This document shows positions 34,754 to 43,407 of a stretch of DNA of 48,786 nucleotides, in pieces. The stretch is taken from assembly GCA_002715465.1 (NCBI GenBank), contig PAYY01000001.1:1-48786 (forward strand). The letters run 5' to 3'. How positions within the stretch are numbered: the first letter of the stretch is position 1; each line of letters starts with the position of its first letter. The notes below the pieces were generated by a model that worked only from the letters and a program-made list of their open reading frames with translations, made no database searches and was not told the DNA's origin. The position numbers were made by a program, and so were the translations under genes. Source of the stretch: Fidelibacterota bacterium. Its GTDB lineage: Bacteria > Marinisomatota > Marinisomatia > Marinisomatales > S15-B10.

Positions 34754-36081
34754 ATAAATTATCCATTTTTATATTTCTTGTTTCAGCAGTTTTTTGCCAA
34801 TCTCAAAAAGCTGTTATTACACTTTATAATGACGGTTATGGGCTAATACGTCAGCCGGTAACTTTCCAAGTTCAAACTGGTACAAATAATTTATCTTATC
34901 CTGATCTTCCAGTTAAAATAGAACCGGGATCAGTCTTTCTTTCAATTTCTAAAGGGACTATTCTTCGTCAAAAATATAACAATAATGTTTATGACTCTTT
35001 TTCTTTCCTAAATAATAGCCTTGGAGAGGATATAATACTTAAGATGAAAGGGTCGAAATCAGTTAAGGGTAGACTTATTGATGTGAATAATCGTTGGTTA
35101 TCGTTAAAATCAAAAAATCACATACATATTCTAAATATGAATGAAGTAATTGAAATTACTATTGGCAATAAAGTTAGTAATATTGAAGTAACACCATCAA
35201 TGGAATGGGAAATTAACTCACAATTAAATACTACAATAAATGGAGAAATTGTTTATATATCTGACGGCTTCGATTGGAATGCAAATTATAGACTAATTAT
35301 TTCTTCAGATGAAAAGCAAGCAACATTAGTTACTCAAGCTGAAATTTCTAATAATACAAATCAAAATTTTTTAGGAGCTTCTCTACAGTTAATTGAAGGT
35401 AATCTAAGGCGGAAACGAAATAATAGTCTACAACCACGTTTAGCACTTCAGACTGAAGGTGCAAAAAAGAAAAATATTTTCAATCTTGAATCGTCAGGTG
35501 ATTTTGTCCTTTATACACTTGCGGAATCTTTAACTTTGCCGAAAAGTGAGTTCGTAACAGTATCTCTCTATCCAGATATTGAAGTAAAACTGGATAGAAC
35601 GTATGTTTTTGAAAATGAGGAAAAAATAAAAAGTGAAGAACCTCTTAGTATAGAAATTTCATTTAGAAATAGTGAGAAAAATATGAATATTCCTCTTCCT
35701 GCTGGTAGATTACAGATTTATCAAAGAACAGAAAATGAAGGTATGATTTTTGCAGGAGAGGATTTCCTTCCTCAAACAGCTAGTGGTGAAGATGTTACTG
35801 TTGTAGCGGGTCGAGCTTTCAATGTTATAGGTAGACGAACAGTGATAAACTATGACAGAAAGAAAAAGAGTGAAGAAGCTACAATACTACTTGAGTTGAA
35901 TAATAAAAGGAAGGATAGTATAAATATACGTCTTGTAGAACATATTTTTGGTGATTGGGTAATAAAAGACCCTTCTCATGATTATCGAAAAATGGATTCT
36001 GAAACAATCCAATTTGATATAAAAATAAAAGGCTCATCATCAGAAAATGTTACCTATACATATAGGAAAGAATGGCAATAG
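34750..36081 (+). CDS. Secreted DUF4139-type protein
   Basis: The 443-residue product has a signal peptide ending SAVFCQ. It then opens with KAVITLYNDGYGLIRQPVTF, has EWEINSQLNTTINGEIVYIS and GFDWNANYRLIISSDEKQ in the middle, and IEISFRNSEKNMNIPLPAGR and LVEHIFGDW in the C-terminal half. This is the layout of DUF4139 proteins (beta-rich, secreted or periplasmic, found widely with unknown role). The start overlaps valS by four bases. Confidence 0.72.
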   Translation: MNKLSIFIFLVSAVFCQSQKAVITLYNDGYGLIRQPVTFQVQTGTNNLSYPDLPVKIEPGSVFLSISKGTILRQKYNNNVYDSFSFLNNSLGEDIILKMKGSKSVKGRLIDVNNRWLSLKSKNHIHILNMNEVIEITIGNKVSNIEVTPSMEWEINSQLNTTINGEIVYISDGFDWNANYRLIISSDEKQATLVTQAEISNNTNQNFLGASLQLIEGNLRRKRNNSLQPRLALQTEGAKKKNIFNLESSGDFVLYTLAESLTLPKSEFVTVSLYPDIEVKLDRTYVFENEEKIKSEEPLSIEISFRNSEKNMNIPLPAGRLQIYQRTENEGMIFAGEDFLPQTASGEDVTVVAGRAFNVIGRRTVINYDRKKKSEEATILLELNNKRKDSINIRLVEHIFGDWVIKDPSHDYRKMDSETIQFDIKIKGSSSENVTYTYRKEWQ

Positions 36082-36151
36082 TTTGAAATAATTCAATTAT
36101 TTTATTTAAGCAAATATTTCCTCAATAAGAAAGAAACTGGGGAAGGGAAAT

Positions 36152-38245
36152 ATGATTTATAACCAAACTTTGAATTCTAAAACTCCGGTCCAATATATAA
36201 AGGGTATTGGTCCAAAACGGGCTTTAGTTTTAAATAAAATTGGTATAGAAACAGCTATTGATCTTCTTTATTTTTTTCCAAGAAGACACTTAGACCGTAC
36301 ATCAATTACTCCAATAAAGAAAATAATTAGAGGAAAAAAAGTTACTATAGTTGCTACTGTTGAGGCTAGTGGACTAGTACAAGCTCGAAGAAGAAAATAT
36401 TTTCAGTTGATAGTAAATGATGGAAGCGCTTTTCTAAAATGTATATGGTTTAATAATCCTAAATACGTTGAAAATCTTTTTTCTATTGGTAATAAAGTGG
36501 CATTTCATGGAAAAGTTGAATTTTACAATGGTTATCAATTAATTCACCCAGAATATGATATTTTGAGCGATGCGGAATCTGAACCACTTAACACTGGTGG
36601 AGTTATACCAATATACTCCTCTAATGAAGAGTTAAAAAAAATAGGTCTCGATTCAAGAGGATTTAGAAGGATCATTAAGTATTGTTTAGATAATTTTGAT
36701 TTTGATAACGAGGAATTCCTTTCCGATAGGATAATTGAAAATTATAAATTGATTTCTTTAGAGAGAGCTTTAAAGTTTATTCATTTTTCTCAAGAAATAG
36801 ATCAGTTGTCAAAGGCAAAATATCGTCTCAAATTTGATGAACATTTTTTTCTACAGCTACTGATAGCGCTTCGAAAATTAATTAATTCAAAAAGACATGG
36901 AAAAGTAATCCCCAATAATGGTGCTTATGTTAAAAGAATATTTAATTCAATTAGTTTTGACTTAACAGGAGCACAGAAGAAAGCACTTTCTGAAATCCAT
37001 TCTGATATGGCTTCACGAAAGGTGATGAACCGTCTCGTTCAAGGAGATGTAGGTTCTGGTAAAACGATTGTTGCCATATTAGCTTCAGCTATTGTGGCTG
37101 GAAATAATTTTCAGGTTGCTGTAATGGTACCAACAGAAATTTTAGCTTACCAACATTATAGTGTTTTTAAAAGTTATTTTGATAAAGTGCGAGTTCCTGT
37201 AGGTCTTCTTGTTGGGAAACAGAATTTGTCAGAGAGGAAAAATCTTCTTTCTGGAATAGAGGATGGTAAAATAAGAATTGTCATAGGTACCCATGCAATA
37301 ATCCAGAAAGAAATTAAGTTTCAGGATCTTGGATTAATTATCATAGATGAACAGCAGCGATTTGGGGTTATTCAGCGAGGGAATCTTGTAGATAAAGGAT
37401 TGGATCCTCATGTACTTTCAATGACAGCAACACCTATTCCTCGTACTCTAGCTAATACATTTTATGGAGATATGGACCTTTCCTTAATTAATGAGATGCC
37501 AAAACATCGCAAACCAGTTACTACTAAGGTAGTAAACCAGAAAAGTTTAGAGAAAGTCTATGGCTTTATGGAGTCAGAACTTGAAAAAGGTCGCCAATGT
37601 ATTGTTATTTATCCGCTTATTGATGATTCTGAAAAATTAGATCTTGAAACAGCTATTAATGGGTTCGAAGTGCTTAAGAGGCGTTTCCTAGATTATTCTG
37701 TGGAACTCGTTCATGGCAGAATGAAACGTGAGGAAAAAGATAAAATTATGTCGAACTTTTCCACTAACAAGATAAAGTTATTAGTTTCGACAACGGTTAT
37801 TGAGGTTGGTATTGATGTTCCCAATGCAACAGTAATGCTTATTGAGAATGCTGAACGATTTGGTTTGACTCAACTGCACCAACTAAGAGGAAGAATTGGA
37901 AGAGGTTCAGAAAAAGGTTACTGTATATTGATCCATAGAAAGATAACAGAGAATTCAAAAAAACGTCTTAGTATCATGGAACGTACTAAAGACGGGTTTG
38001 AAATTTCAGATGAAGACCTAAAGCTAAGGGGTCCAGGTGAATTTTATGGAACTCGACAACATGGTTATCCTATTTGGAAAATAGCAGATATTGTTAATGA
38101 TGGAAAAATCATTCGCGATGCTCAAAAAGCAGCATCAAATATTATCGATGATGATAATAATCTGATTAAAATTTCAAATGAAAAAATTAGAAAAAGATTT
38201 TTCCAAGAATATCAGGAAATGCTTAATATGGTTAACATAACGTGA
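36152..38245 (+). CDS. recG: ATP-dependent DNA helicase RecG
   Basis: The 697-residue product has the N-terminal wedge/OB domain (PVQYIKGIGPKRALVLNKIG, a FFPRRHLDR box), Walker A GDVGSGKT (about 298-305), VMVPTEILA, motif II IIDEQQRFG (about 398-406), TATPIPRTL and the C-terminal helicase half (STTVIEVGIDVPNATVMLIE, QLRGRIGRG). It reverses stalled forks and branch-migrates Holliday junctions. Motif II reads DEQQ in place of the common DEQH. GGGGAAGGG before the ATG makes a strong ribosome site. Confidence 0.96.
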   Translation: MIYNQTLNSKTPVQYIKGIGPKRALVLNKIGIETAIDLLYFFPRRHLDRTSITPIKKIIRGKKVTIVATVEASGLVQARRRKYFQLIVNDGSAFLKCIWFNNPKYVENLFSIGNKVAFHGKVEFYNGYQLIHPEYDILSDAESEPLNTGGVIPIYSSNEELKKIGLDSRGFRRIIKYCLDNFDFDNEEFLSDRIIENYKLISLERALKFIHFSQEIDQLSKAKYRLKFDEHFFLQLLIALRKLINSKRHGKVIPNNGAYVKRIFNSISFDLTGAQKKALSEIHSDMASRKVMNRLVQGDVGSGKTIVAILASAIVAGNNFQVAVMVPTEILAYQHYSVFKSYFDKVRVPVGLLVGKQNLSERKNLLSGIEDGKIRIVIGTHAIIQKEIKFQDLGLIIIDEQQRFGVIQRGNLVDKGLDPHVLSMTATPIPRTLANTFYGDMDLSLINEMPKHRKPVTTKVVNQKSLEKVYGFMESELEKGRQCIVIYPLIDDSEKLDLETAINGFEVLKRRFLDYSVELVHGRMKREEKDKIMSNFSTNKIKLLVSTTVIEVGIDVPNATVMLIENAERFGLTQLHQLRGRIGRGSEKGYCILIHRKITENSKKRLSIMERTKDGFEISDEDLKLRGPGEFYGTRQHGYPIWKIADIVNDGKIIRDAQKAASNIIDDDNNLIKISNEKIRKRFFQEYQEMLNMVNIT

Positions 38246-38252
38246 TTATTTT

Positions 38253-39137
38253 ATGAAGAGTATTACCCATTGTTCACTTTGTGGAGATAGGAATTTAACG
38301 ATTGTCCTTAAAGCGAAGGACTGGCTTGTAACCAAGGAAATTTTTGATATATTTGAATGTTCTAGATGTAAATCACGCCATACTTCTCCAATTCCTGATG
38401 AACAAGAAATTAGCAGATATTACAATTCCGAGGAATATCGGCCACATAATTTGAAAAGTCAAAAAATTTCTGATTTCATTTATCGTACTATTCGTGGAAT
38501 AATGATTGAAAAAAAAAGAAAGTGGATTCGAGATTTTAGTGGTCTGAAAAGAGGACGCCTACTTGATGTTGGATCTGGAACAGGCGAATTTGCTGCATCA
38601 ATGAGAAACAACGGTTGGGAAGTATGCTGTGTTGAGTCTTCCAAACATATACGATCTATCGCAAAAGAAAACTATAGTTTAGATGTAATCTCACCAGATG
38701 TATGGTCTGAAAAGAAAAAAGGTTTTTTTGACGTAATTACATTTTGGCACACCTTAGAGCATGTTCATGATCCTAAATTGTATATTGAAATGGCAAGGTC
38801 ACAATTAAGTAAAAAAGGGACTATATTCATTGGTGTACCAAATTTTTTATCTTATGATGGAAATTTTTATGCTGAAAATTGGGCTGCCTATGATGTACCT
38901 CGCCATTTAACTCACTTTTCACCTTCATTCATGGATAAATTTTTTGATGTTTTAAATCTTAAATTATTAGAGGTTATTGGTTTGCCATTTGATTCATACT
39001 ATGTTTCAATGTTAAGTGCAAAAAATCTTGGCGGAAATTTTATTAGTGGTCTATGGACAGGTTTTATATCAAATAAAAAAGCTAAGGCTGAAACAAAACT
39101 TTTCAGTTCCTTAATTTATGTGGTTAAACCAAAGTAA
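38253..39137 (+). CDS. SAM-dependent methyltransferase with zinc-ribbon N-terminus
   Basis: The 294-residue product begins with a four-cysteine ribbon (CSLCGDRN ... CSRCKSRHTSPIPD) followed by RYYNSEEYRPHN, and then a class I fold with SAM motif LLDVGSGTGEFAASM and FWHTLEHVHDP, the pattern of Methyltransf_23-type enzymes often found with surface-polysaccharide or secondary-metabolite genes. Its target is unknown. It starts seven bases after recG and lies upstream of the DUF2723 and glycosyltransferase genes, so modification of a sugar or lipid carrier is possible. Confidence 0.82.
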   Translation: MKSITHCSLCGDRNLTIVLKAKDWLVTKEIFDIFECSRCKSRHTSPIPDEQEISRYYNSEEYRPHNLKSQKISDFIYRTIRGIMIEKKRKWIRDFSGLKRGRLLDVGSGTGEFAASMRNNGWEVCCVESSKHIRSIAKENYSLDVISPDVWSEKKKGFFDVITFWHTLEHVHDPKLYIEMARSQLSKKGTIFIGVPNFLSYDGNFYAENWAAYDVPRHLTHFSPSFMDKFFDVLNLKLLEVIGLPFDSYYVSMLSAKNLGGNFISGLWTGFISNKKAKAETKLFSSLIYVVKPK

Positions 39138-39189
39138 AATAATTGACTATTTCTATATAAATTAGTTATCTGAAAGGTATTAAAGTATT

Positions 39190-39606
39190 ATGTCTGAAGT
39201 TGAAAGTAAAAAAGATGAACTTTTGTTAATAAATGTTGTTACCATGTTTTCTCAACAAGCATGGATGGCGATGGGTAAGTTAAAAAATCCTGTTACTGAT
39301 AAAACTGAACGAAATCTTCAGGAAGCAAGTTTCTATATTGATATAATCGATTTAATGAATAGGAAGATGTCAGGTAATCTTTCTGGTGATGAGCAAAAGT
39401 TTTTGGATTCGAGTCTAAGCGGACTAAAGATAAACTATTTGGAAGAGTCAAATAAACCTGATAGTAAATCAGATTTAAAAGAAGATAGTTCAACTATTTC
39501 TAAGAATAAAGATGAAGAAATTGATGAAAAATCCAAAGATTTAGAACAAAAAAATGAAGAAATATCTAACAAAACGGATAAAAAAGAGATCAATAATTCT
39601 AAATGA
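39190..39606 (+). CDS. DUF1844-family protein with charged tail
   Basis: The 138-residue product matches DUF1844 in its first ~80 residues (LLLINVVTMFSQQAWMAMGK, ASFYIDIIDLMNRKMSGNLS), a small helical family of unknown function found near the ends of expression operons. Residues of about 88-138 are a low-complexity tail of K, E, D, S and N. The stop overlaps the next gene's ATG (ATGA), suggesting coupled translation with the DUF2723 protein. Confidence 0.82.
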   Translation: MSEVESKKDELLLINVVTMFSQQAWMAMGKLKNPVTDKTERNLQEASFYIDIIDLMNRKMSGNLSGDEQKFLDSSLSGLKINYLEESNKPDSKSDLKEDSSTISKNKDEEIDEKSKDLEQKNEEISNKTDKKEINNSK

Positions 39607-42359
39607 AAGCGAATAAATTAAATAAGATATTAGCTTTAGCTGTTCTTTGCCTAACCTTCTTAGTCTATTATAATACTATGGCCGAAACAGTTTCTTACTG
39701 GGATTGTGGTGAATTTATTGCAACATCATACATATTAGGTGTTCCACATCCACCAGGCAGTCCACTTTTCCTTATTTTAGGGCGAATGTTTTCAATGTTG
39801 CCAATAGGTGAAGATATTGCTTTTCGAGTTAATCTTCTCTCCCCAATTGCTAGTGCTTTTTCGGTAATGTTTCTTTACCTTATTATTGTCCAATTAGTAA
39901 CTCTTTTCCGAGGGAAACCTCTTAATAGACGGGATCAACTTATAACATATGGTTCCGCTATTATTGGCTCTTTGATATTTGCATTTACAGATAGCCATTG
40001 GTTTAATGCAGTTGAAGCTGAAGTATATGCAATGAGTACACTTACCACGGCTGTAGTAACTTGGCTTATATTACATTGGCTGGAATATTCAGAAAGCTCA
40101 GGAAATGAACGCTATATTCTTATTATTAGCTATATTCTTGGACTCGCAACTGGAATTCACCTTCTCAACCTTTTAGCATTACCATTTATGGGAATGATTA
40201 TTTATTTCAAAAAAACGAATTTTTCATGGGGTTCATTTAGTATTATGAGTGCTACAACTGGAGCAATATTCATTATAATCTATTTAGGAATTATTAAAGG
40301 ATTTCCTCAGATTGCTGCAAAAATTGGACTTACTGGATTAGCTCTAGTTGTATTATTTATTTTTTGTTTTGCAATTTATGCTATTGTTAATAAAAAGAAA
40401 TTAGTGTCACTAATATTATCTTCAACAATATTAGTTATTATCGGTTATTCTACTTATGGCATTCTTTTTATTCGCTCAACTCAAGATCCCGCTATTGATG
40501 AAAATGATCCTGAAACTGTAGAGCGTGCAATTAAATATCTTGAAAGAGAACAGTATGGTTCAATATTTACATTGCCACGAAAATATAAAAAGGAACAAGT
40601 TGGTTCATATCCTCATAAAATAAGTATTGTTGGTAGGCCAGGCACGAATGGAACTTTTTCAAGTTCTCAAAAATTTAAATATATGTTTCATGATTTAGGT
40701 ACTCAACTAGACTTTTTGTGGAATTATCAGATTAAACGAATGTATTTTCGATACTTTCTATGGCAATTTGCTGGACGAGGGCCTGCAGGAGAAACTTGGG
40801 TGTCTGATTTTGGTGCTCTTCAAAATAGAGGCGAAGATGGTGTAGATTGGAGCCAGTTTGTTTTTCCTCTACCTTTTTTGTTGGGAATTTATGGTATGGT
40901 TTATCATTTCAAACGTGATCCAGAGCGAGCATGGTCTATAATGGCTTTATTTTTTATGACAGGTTTAGCAATTATATTTTATCTTAATCAGGATAAGTTC
41001 CAGCCCAGAGAGCGTGATTATTCATACGTAGGTAGTTTTTTTGCATATTCAATTTGGATTGGTATCGCCATTTCTGCTTTTCTTGATAAACTAGTAAAAT
41101 TTTCTCGAAAACAAAAATTTAGACCATTTATTACTGTAAGTGGCTTTGCCTTGTTATTAATTATACCTGGAATTATGCTCTCATCAAATTATCATGTTCA
41201 TGATAGATCAGGCAATTATGTAGCTTGGGATTATTCTTACAATATTTTACAAACATGTGAACCGAATGGAATAATATTTACTAATGGTGATAACGATACT
41301 TTTCCTCTCTGGTACCTACAGGAAGTTGAAGGTATTCGAAAAGATGTTATGGTAGTTAACCTTAGTCTTCTCAATACAGATTGGTATATAAAACAAATGC
41401 GTGACGCTCGTTCTGGTGATTATAATCTTATAAGCTTTCATAATGGGCAGATAGAAGGAAAAGATCCCATTGGGAAAAACCCTACTGATGGGAAGCCATT
41501 ATTTCTTAGAGTTGATAGATGGAAAGATACTCCTATTTCTATTCCTGTGATTGGAGATTCAAAAAATACGGAAGGAAAAATTACGTGGAATTTAAAACCT
41601 ACCTTAGGTGCAGGTGGAATTCGTGTTCAAGATCTTATGGTTTTACATATAATTCGAGAGTCTAATTGGAAATTCCCGATTTACTTTGCTGTTACAGTTT
41701 CACCAAGTAATCGTCTTGGATTAGAAAAGTATTTGCAGATGGAGGGATTAGCTTTCAGATTAAGATCTCATCCTGTTCCATCTGTAAATTATGAAAAGCT
41801 TTCTGAGAATTTAATGAATGTAGTTGATGGTAATAATTGGGAAACTGATTATTCACCAGGATATATGTACCGAAATCTTAATAATCCCGATGTTTATCTA
41901 AATCCTAACATCCGAAAACTTCTTCAAAATTATCGATCAGCTTTTCTTCAACTTAGTATGGATCGGTTTCGAAAATTAAATGCGAAACAACAACTAAACG
42001 TTAATCCAATAATAGATCTTGATAGCCTTAATATTGAGGCTTTAAAACCACTTAATATTATGTCGGAATTAATGCCTGAAGATATTTTACCAATTACTAG
42101 TAAAGAGATGACTTTGCAAATGGGTCAGATTTATCATGATGCAGGAGATATTGAAAGAGGAAAAACAATTTTTAGAAAATTTCATAATTCTACTCGACCT
42201 GATATTGTTGGATTTTTGCTCAACATATATAAGCAGAATGGATATATTGATGAATCAATAGACATTTTAGAGAATTGGACGGATACATTTCCGGCGGATA
42301 CTAATGCTATGGCTCTGTTAAAACGCTATCTTTCTGAGGTTAAATCTCCTGACTCCTGA
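39603..42359 (+). CDS. DUF2723 multi-pass membrane protein with C-terminal TPR
   Basis: The 918-residue product carries the DUF2723 signature in its first loop (ETVSYWDCGEFIATSYILGV, then PHPPGSPLF), about ten or more membrane helices up to residue ~530, a soluble beta-rich part, and a short TPR-like end (MGQIYHDAGDIERGKTIFRK). The W-D-x-G-E-F loop just after the first helix is like the acidic catalytic loop of GT-C glycosyltransferases, so the protein is thought to be a protein O-mannosyltransferase-like enzyme using a lipid-linked sugar. It is followed by a family 2 glycosyltransferase overlapping its 3' end. Confidence 0.85.
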   Translation: MKANKLNKILALAVLCLTFLVYYNTMAETVSYWDCGEFIATSYILGVPHPPGSPLFLILGRMFSMLPIGEDIAFRVNLLSPIASAFSVMFLYLIIVQLVTLFRGKPLNRRDQLITYGSAIIGSLIFAFTDSHWFNAVEAEVYAMSTLTTAVVTWLILHWLEYSESSGNERYILIISYILGLATGIHLLNLLALPFMGMIIYFKKTNFSWGSFSIMSATTGAIFIIIYLGIIKGFPQIAAKIGLTGLALVVLFIFCFAIYAIVNKKKLVSLILSSTILVIIGYSTYGILFIRSTQDPAIDENDPETVERAIKYLEREQYGSIFTLPRKYKKEQVGSYPHKISIVGRPGTNGTFSSSQKFKYMFHDLGTQLDFLWNYQIKRMYFRYFLWQFAGRGPAGETWVSDFGALQNRGEDGVDWSQFVFPLPFLLGIYGMVYHFKRDPERAWSIMALFFMTGLAIIFYLNQDKFQPRERDYSYVGSFFAYSIWIGIAISAFLDKLVKFSRKQKFRPFITVSGFALLLIIPGIMLSSNYHVHDRSGNYVAWDYSYNILQTCEPNGIIFTNGDNDTFPLWYLQEVEGIRKDVMVVNLSLLNTDWYIKQMRDARSGDYNLISFHNGQIEGKDPIGKNPTDGKPLFLRVDRWKDTPISIPVIGDSKNTEGKITWNLKPTLGAGGIRVQDLMVLHIIRESNWKFPIYFAVTVSPSNRLGLEKYLQMEGLAFRLRSHPVPSVNYEKLSENLMNVVDGNNWETDYSPGYMYRNLNNPDVYLNPNIRKLLQNYRSAFLQLSMDRFRKLNAKQQLNVNPIIDLDSLNIEALKPLNIMSELMPEDILPITSKEMTLQMGQIYHDAGDIERGKTIFRKFHNSTRPDIVGFLLNIYKQNGYIDESIDILENWTDTFPADTNAMALLKRYLSEVKSPDS
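42336..42339 (+). promoter_or_regulatory. Ribosome binding site pointing to a CTG start
   Basis: GAGG at 42336-42339 lies nine bases before CTG at 42349, inside the last codons of the DUF2723 gene. No ATG, GTG or TTG exists in the glycosyltransferase frame between its upstream stop (TAA at 42319) and 42598, which is inside the conserved domain. Confidence 0.45.
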
Positions 42360-43407
42360 TTTAATTGAATCCCCTCTAGTTTCCATAATTATACCACATT
42401 ATAACGGGCTTGAGACGCTATCTGAATGTCTTGATTCTGTAAATACATCAACTTATTTAAATAGAGAAATAATTGTTGTAGATAATGCATCACAAGATGG
42501 TAGTTCCGAATGGGTTCAAGAGAATCATCCTCATGTAGTACTTTTAAAGAACAAATTAAATGAAGGTTATGCAGGAGGCTGTAATAGAGGGTCAGAATTG
42601 GCAAACGGTGAATTTTTACTCTTTTTAAATAATGATACAACTCATGATAAAGATTGGATTGAACCTCTTGTAAATGAATTACTTTGTGATTCTAATACTG
42701 CAGCTGTCCAACCAAAGATACTTAATTATTTTAACAGAAAACTTTTTGATTATGCTGGGGGATGTGGTGGTGCAATAGATGTATTGGTTTTCCCTTTTAC
42801 TAGAGGTCGGTTATTTCACTATCAGGAAATTGATTCAAAACAATATGATAATGAAAAAGACATCTTTTGGGCTTCAGGCACAGCATTTTTAGTTAGGAAA
42901 AAAGACTTTGAAAAAGCTGGGAAATTCGATGAAACTTTTTTTGCTCATCAAGAAGAAATTGACTTACAATGGAAATTTCATCTTATGGGCCGAAATATAA
43001 AGGTAGCTCCTGAGTCAATTGTTTATCATAAAAATGCTGTTACTTTGCCAGCTCAATCAATACAAAAACAATATTTAAATCATAGAAATTCTATTCTGAT
43101 GCTTATTACAAATTTTTCTTTTCCAATGGTAGTATATCTTTTTCCGATAAGATTAGCTCTAGAATTTATTGCAATATTATATGCACTTTTTCTCTTTGAC
43201 TTCAAGCATGCTGTGGGTATTCTTAAATCTTTAATTTGGATATTGTTCCATCCTAAAATTATATATCTTCGCCGTCAACATATAAAAAAACTAAGGAATG
43301 TAGAGGATAGAAATATTTTATCCCGTATGCATAAAGGAAGCATAGTATTGGATTATTTTATTTTTCGAAAAAAGAATTATCGAGATTTATTCCCAAGACC
43401 AAGTTGA
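42349..43407 (+). CDS. Family 2 glycosyltransferase with apparent CTG start
   Basis: The frame ≡ 42349 is open from 42322 and encodes a full GT2 domain: PLVSIIIPHYNGLETLSECL, EIIVVDNASQDGSSEWVQ, NEGYAGGCNRGSELA, LLFLNNDTTHDKDWIEPLV (with the D-x-D-like NND), and AHQEEIDLQWKFHLMGRNIK, then two C-terminal hydrophobic helices (VVYLFPIRLALEFIAILYAL). It resembles rhamnosyltransferase-type GT2 enzymes. The first canonical start (TTG 42598) would delete the nucleotide-sugar site, so the gene must begin upstream; CTG 42349 with GAGG is my choice, giving 352 residues, but CTG 42334 or ATT 42364 are possible. It overlaps the DUF2723 gene by 11 bases and, tail to tail, the PorD-like gene by 31. Confidence 0.8.
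   Translation: MTPDLIESPLVSIIIPHYNGLETLSECLDSVNTSTYLNREIIVVDNASQDGSSEWVQENHPHVVLLKNKLNEGYAGGCNRGSELANGEFLLFLNNDTTHDKDWIEPLVNELLCDSNTAAVQPKILNYFNRKLFDYAGGCGGAIDVLVFPFTRGRLFHYQEIDSKQYDNEKDIFWASGTAFLVRKKDFEKAGKFDETFFAHQEEIDLQWKFHLMGRNIKVAPESIVYHKNAVTLPAQSIQKQYLNHRNSILMLITNFSFPMVVYLFPIRLALEFIAILYALFLFDFKHAVGILKSLIWILFHPKIIYLRRQHIKKLRNVEDRNILSRMHKGSIVLDYFIFRKKNYRDLFPRPS

Noticed and set aside
42310..42600. Glycosyltransferase as a frameshifted extension of DUF2723
   Set aside because: The glycosyltransferase frame has its own stop at 42319, and the DUF2723 protein ends normally after its TPR region, so a simple fusion is unlikely; an indel is kept as a refuting test.
42389..42640. Minus-strand ORF of 83 codons at the DUF2723-glycosyltransferase junction
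   Set aside because: It covers the conserved N-terminal part of the glycosyltransferase on the opposite strand and has no recognisable features.
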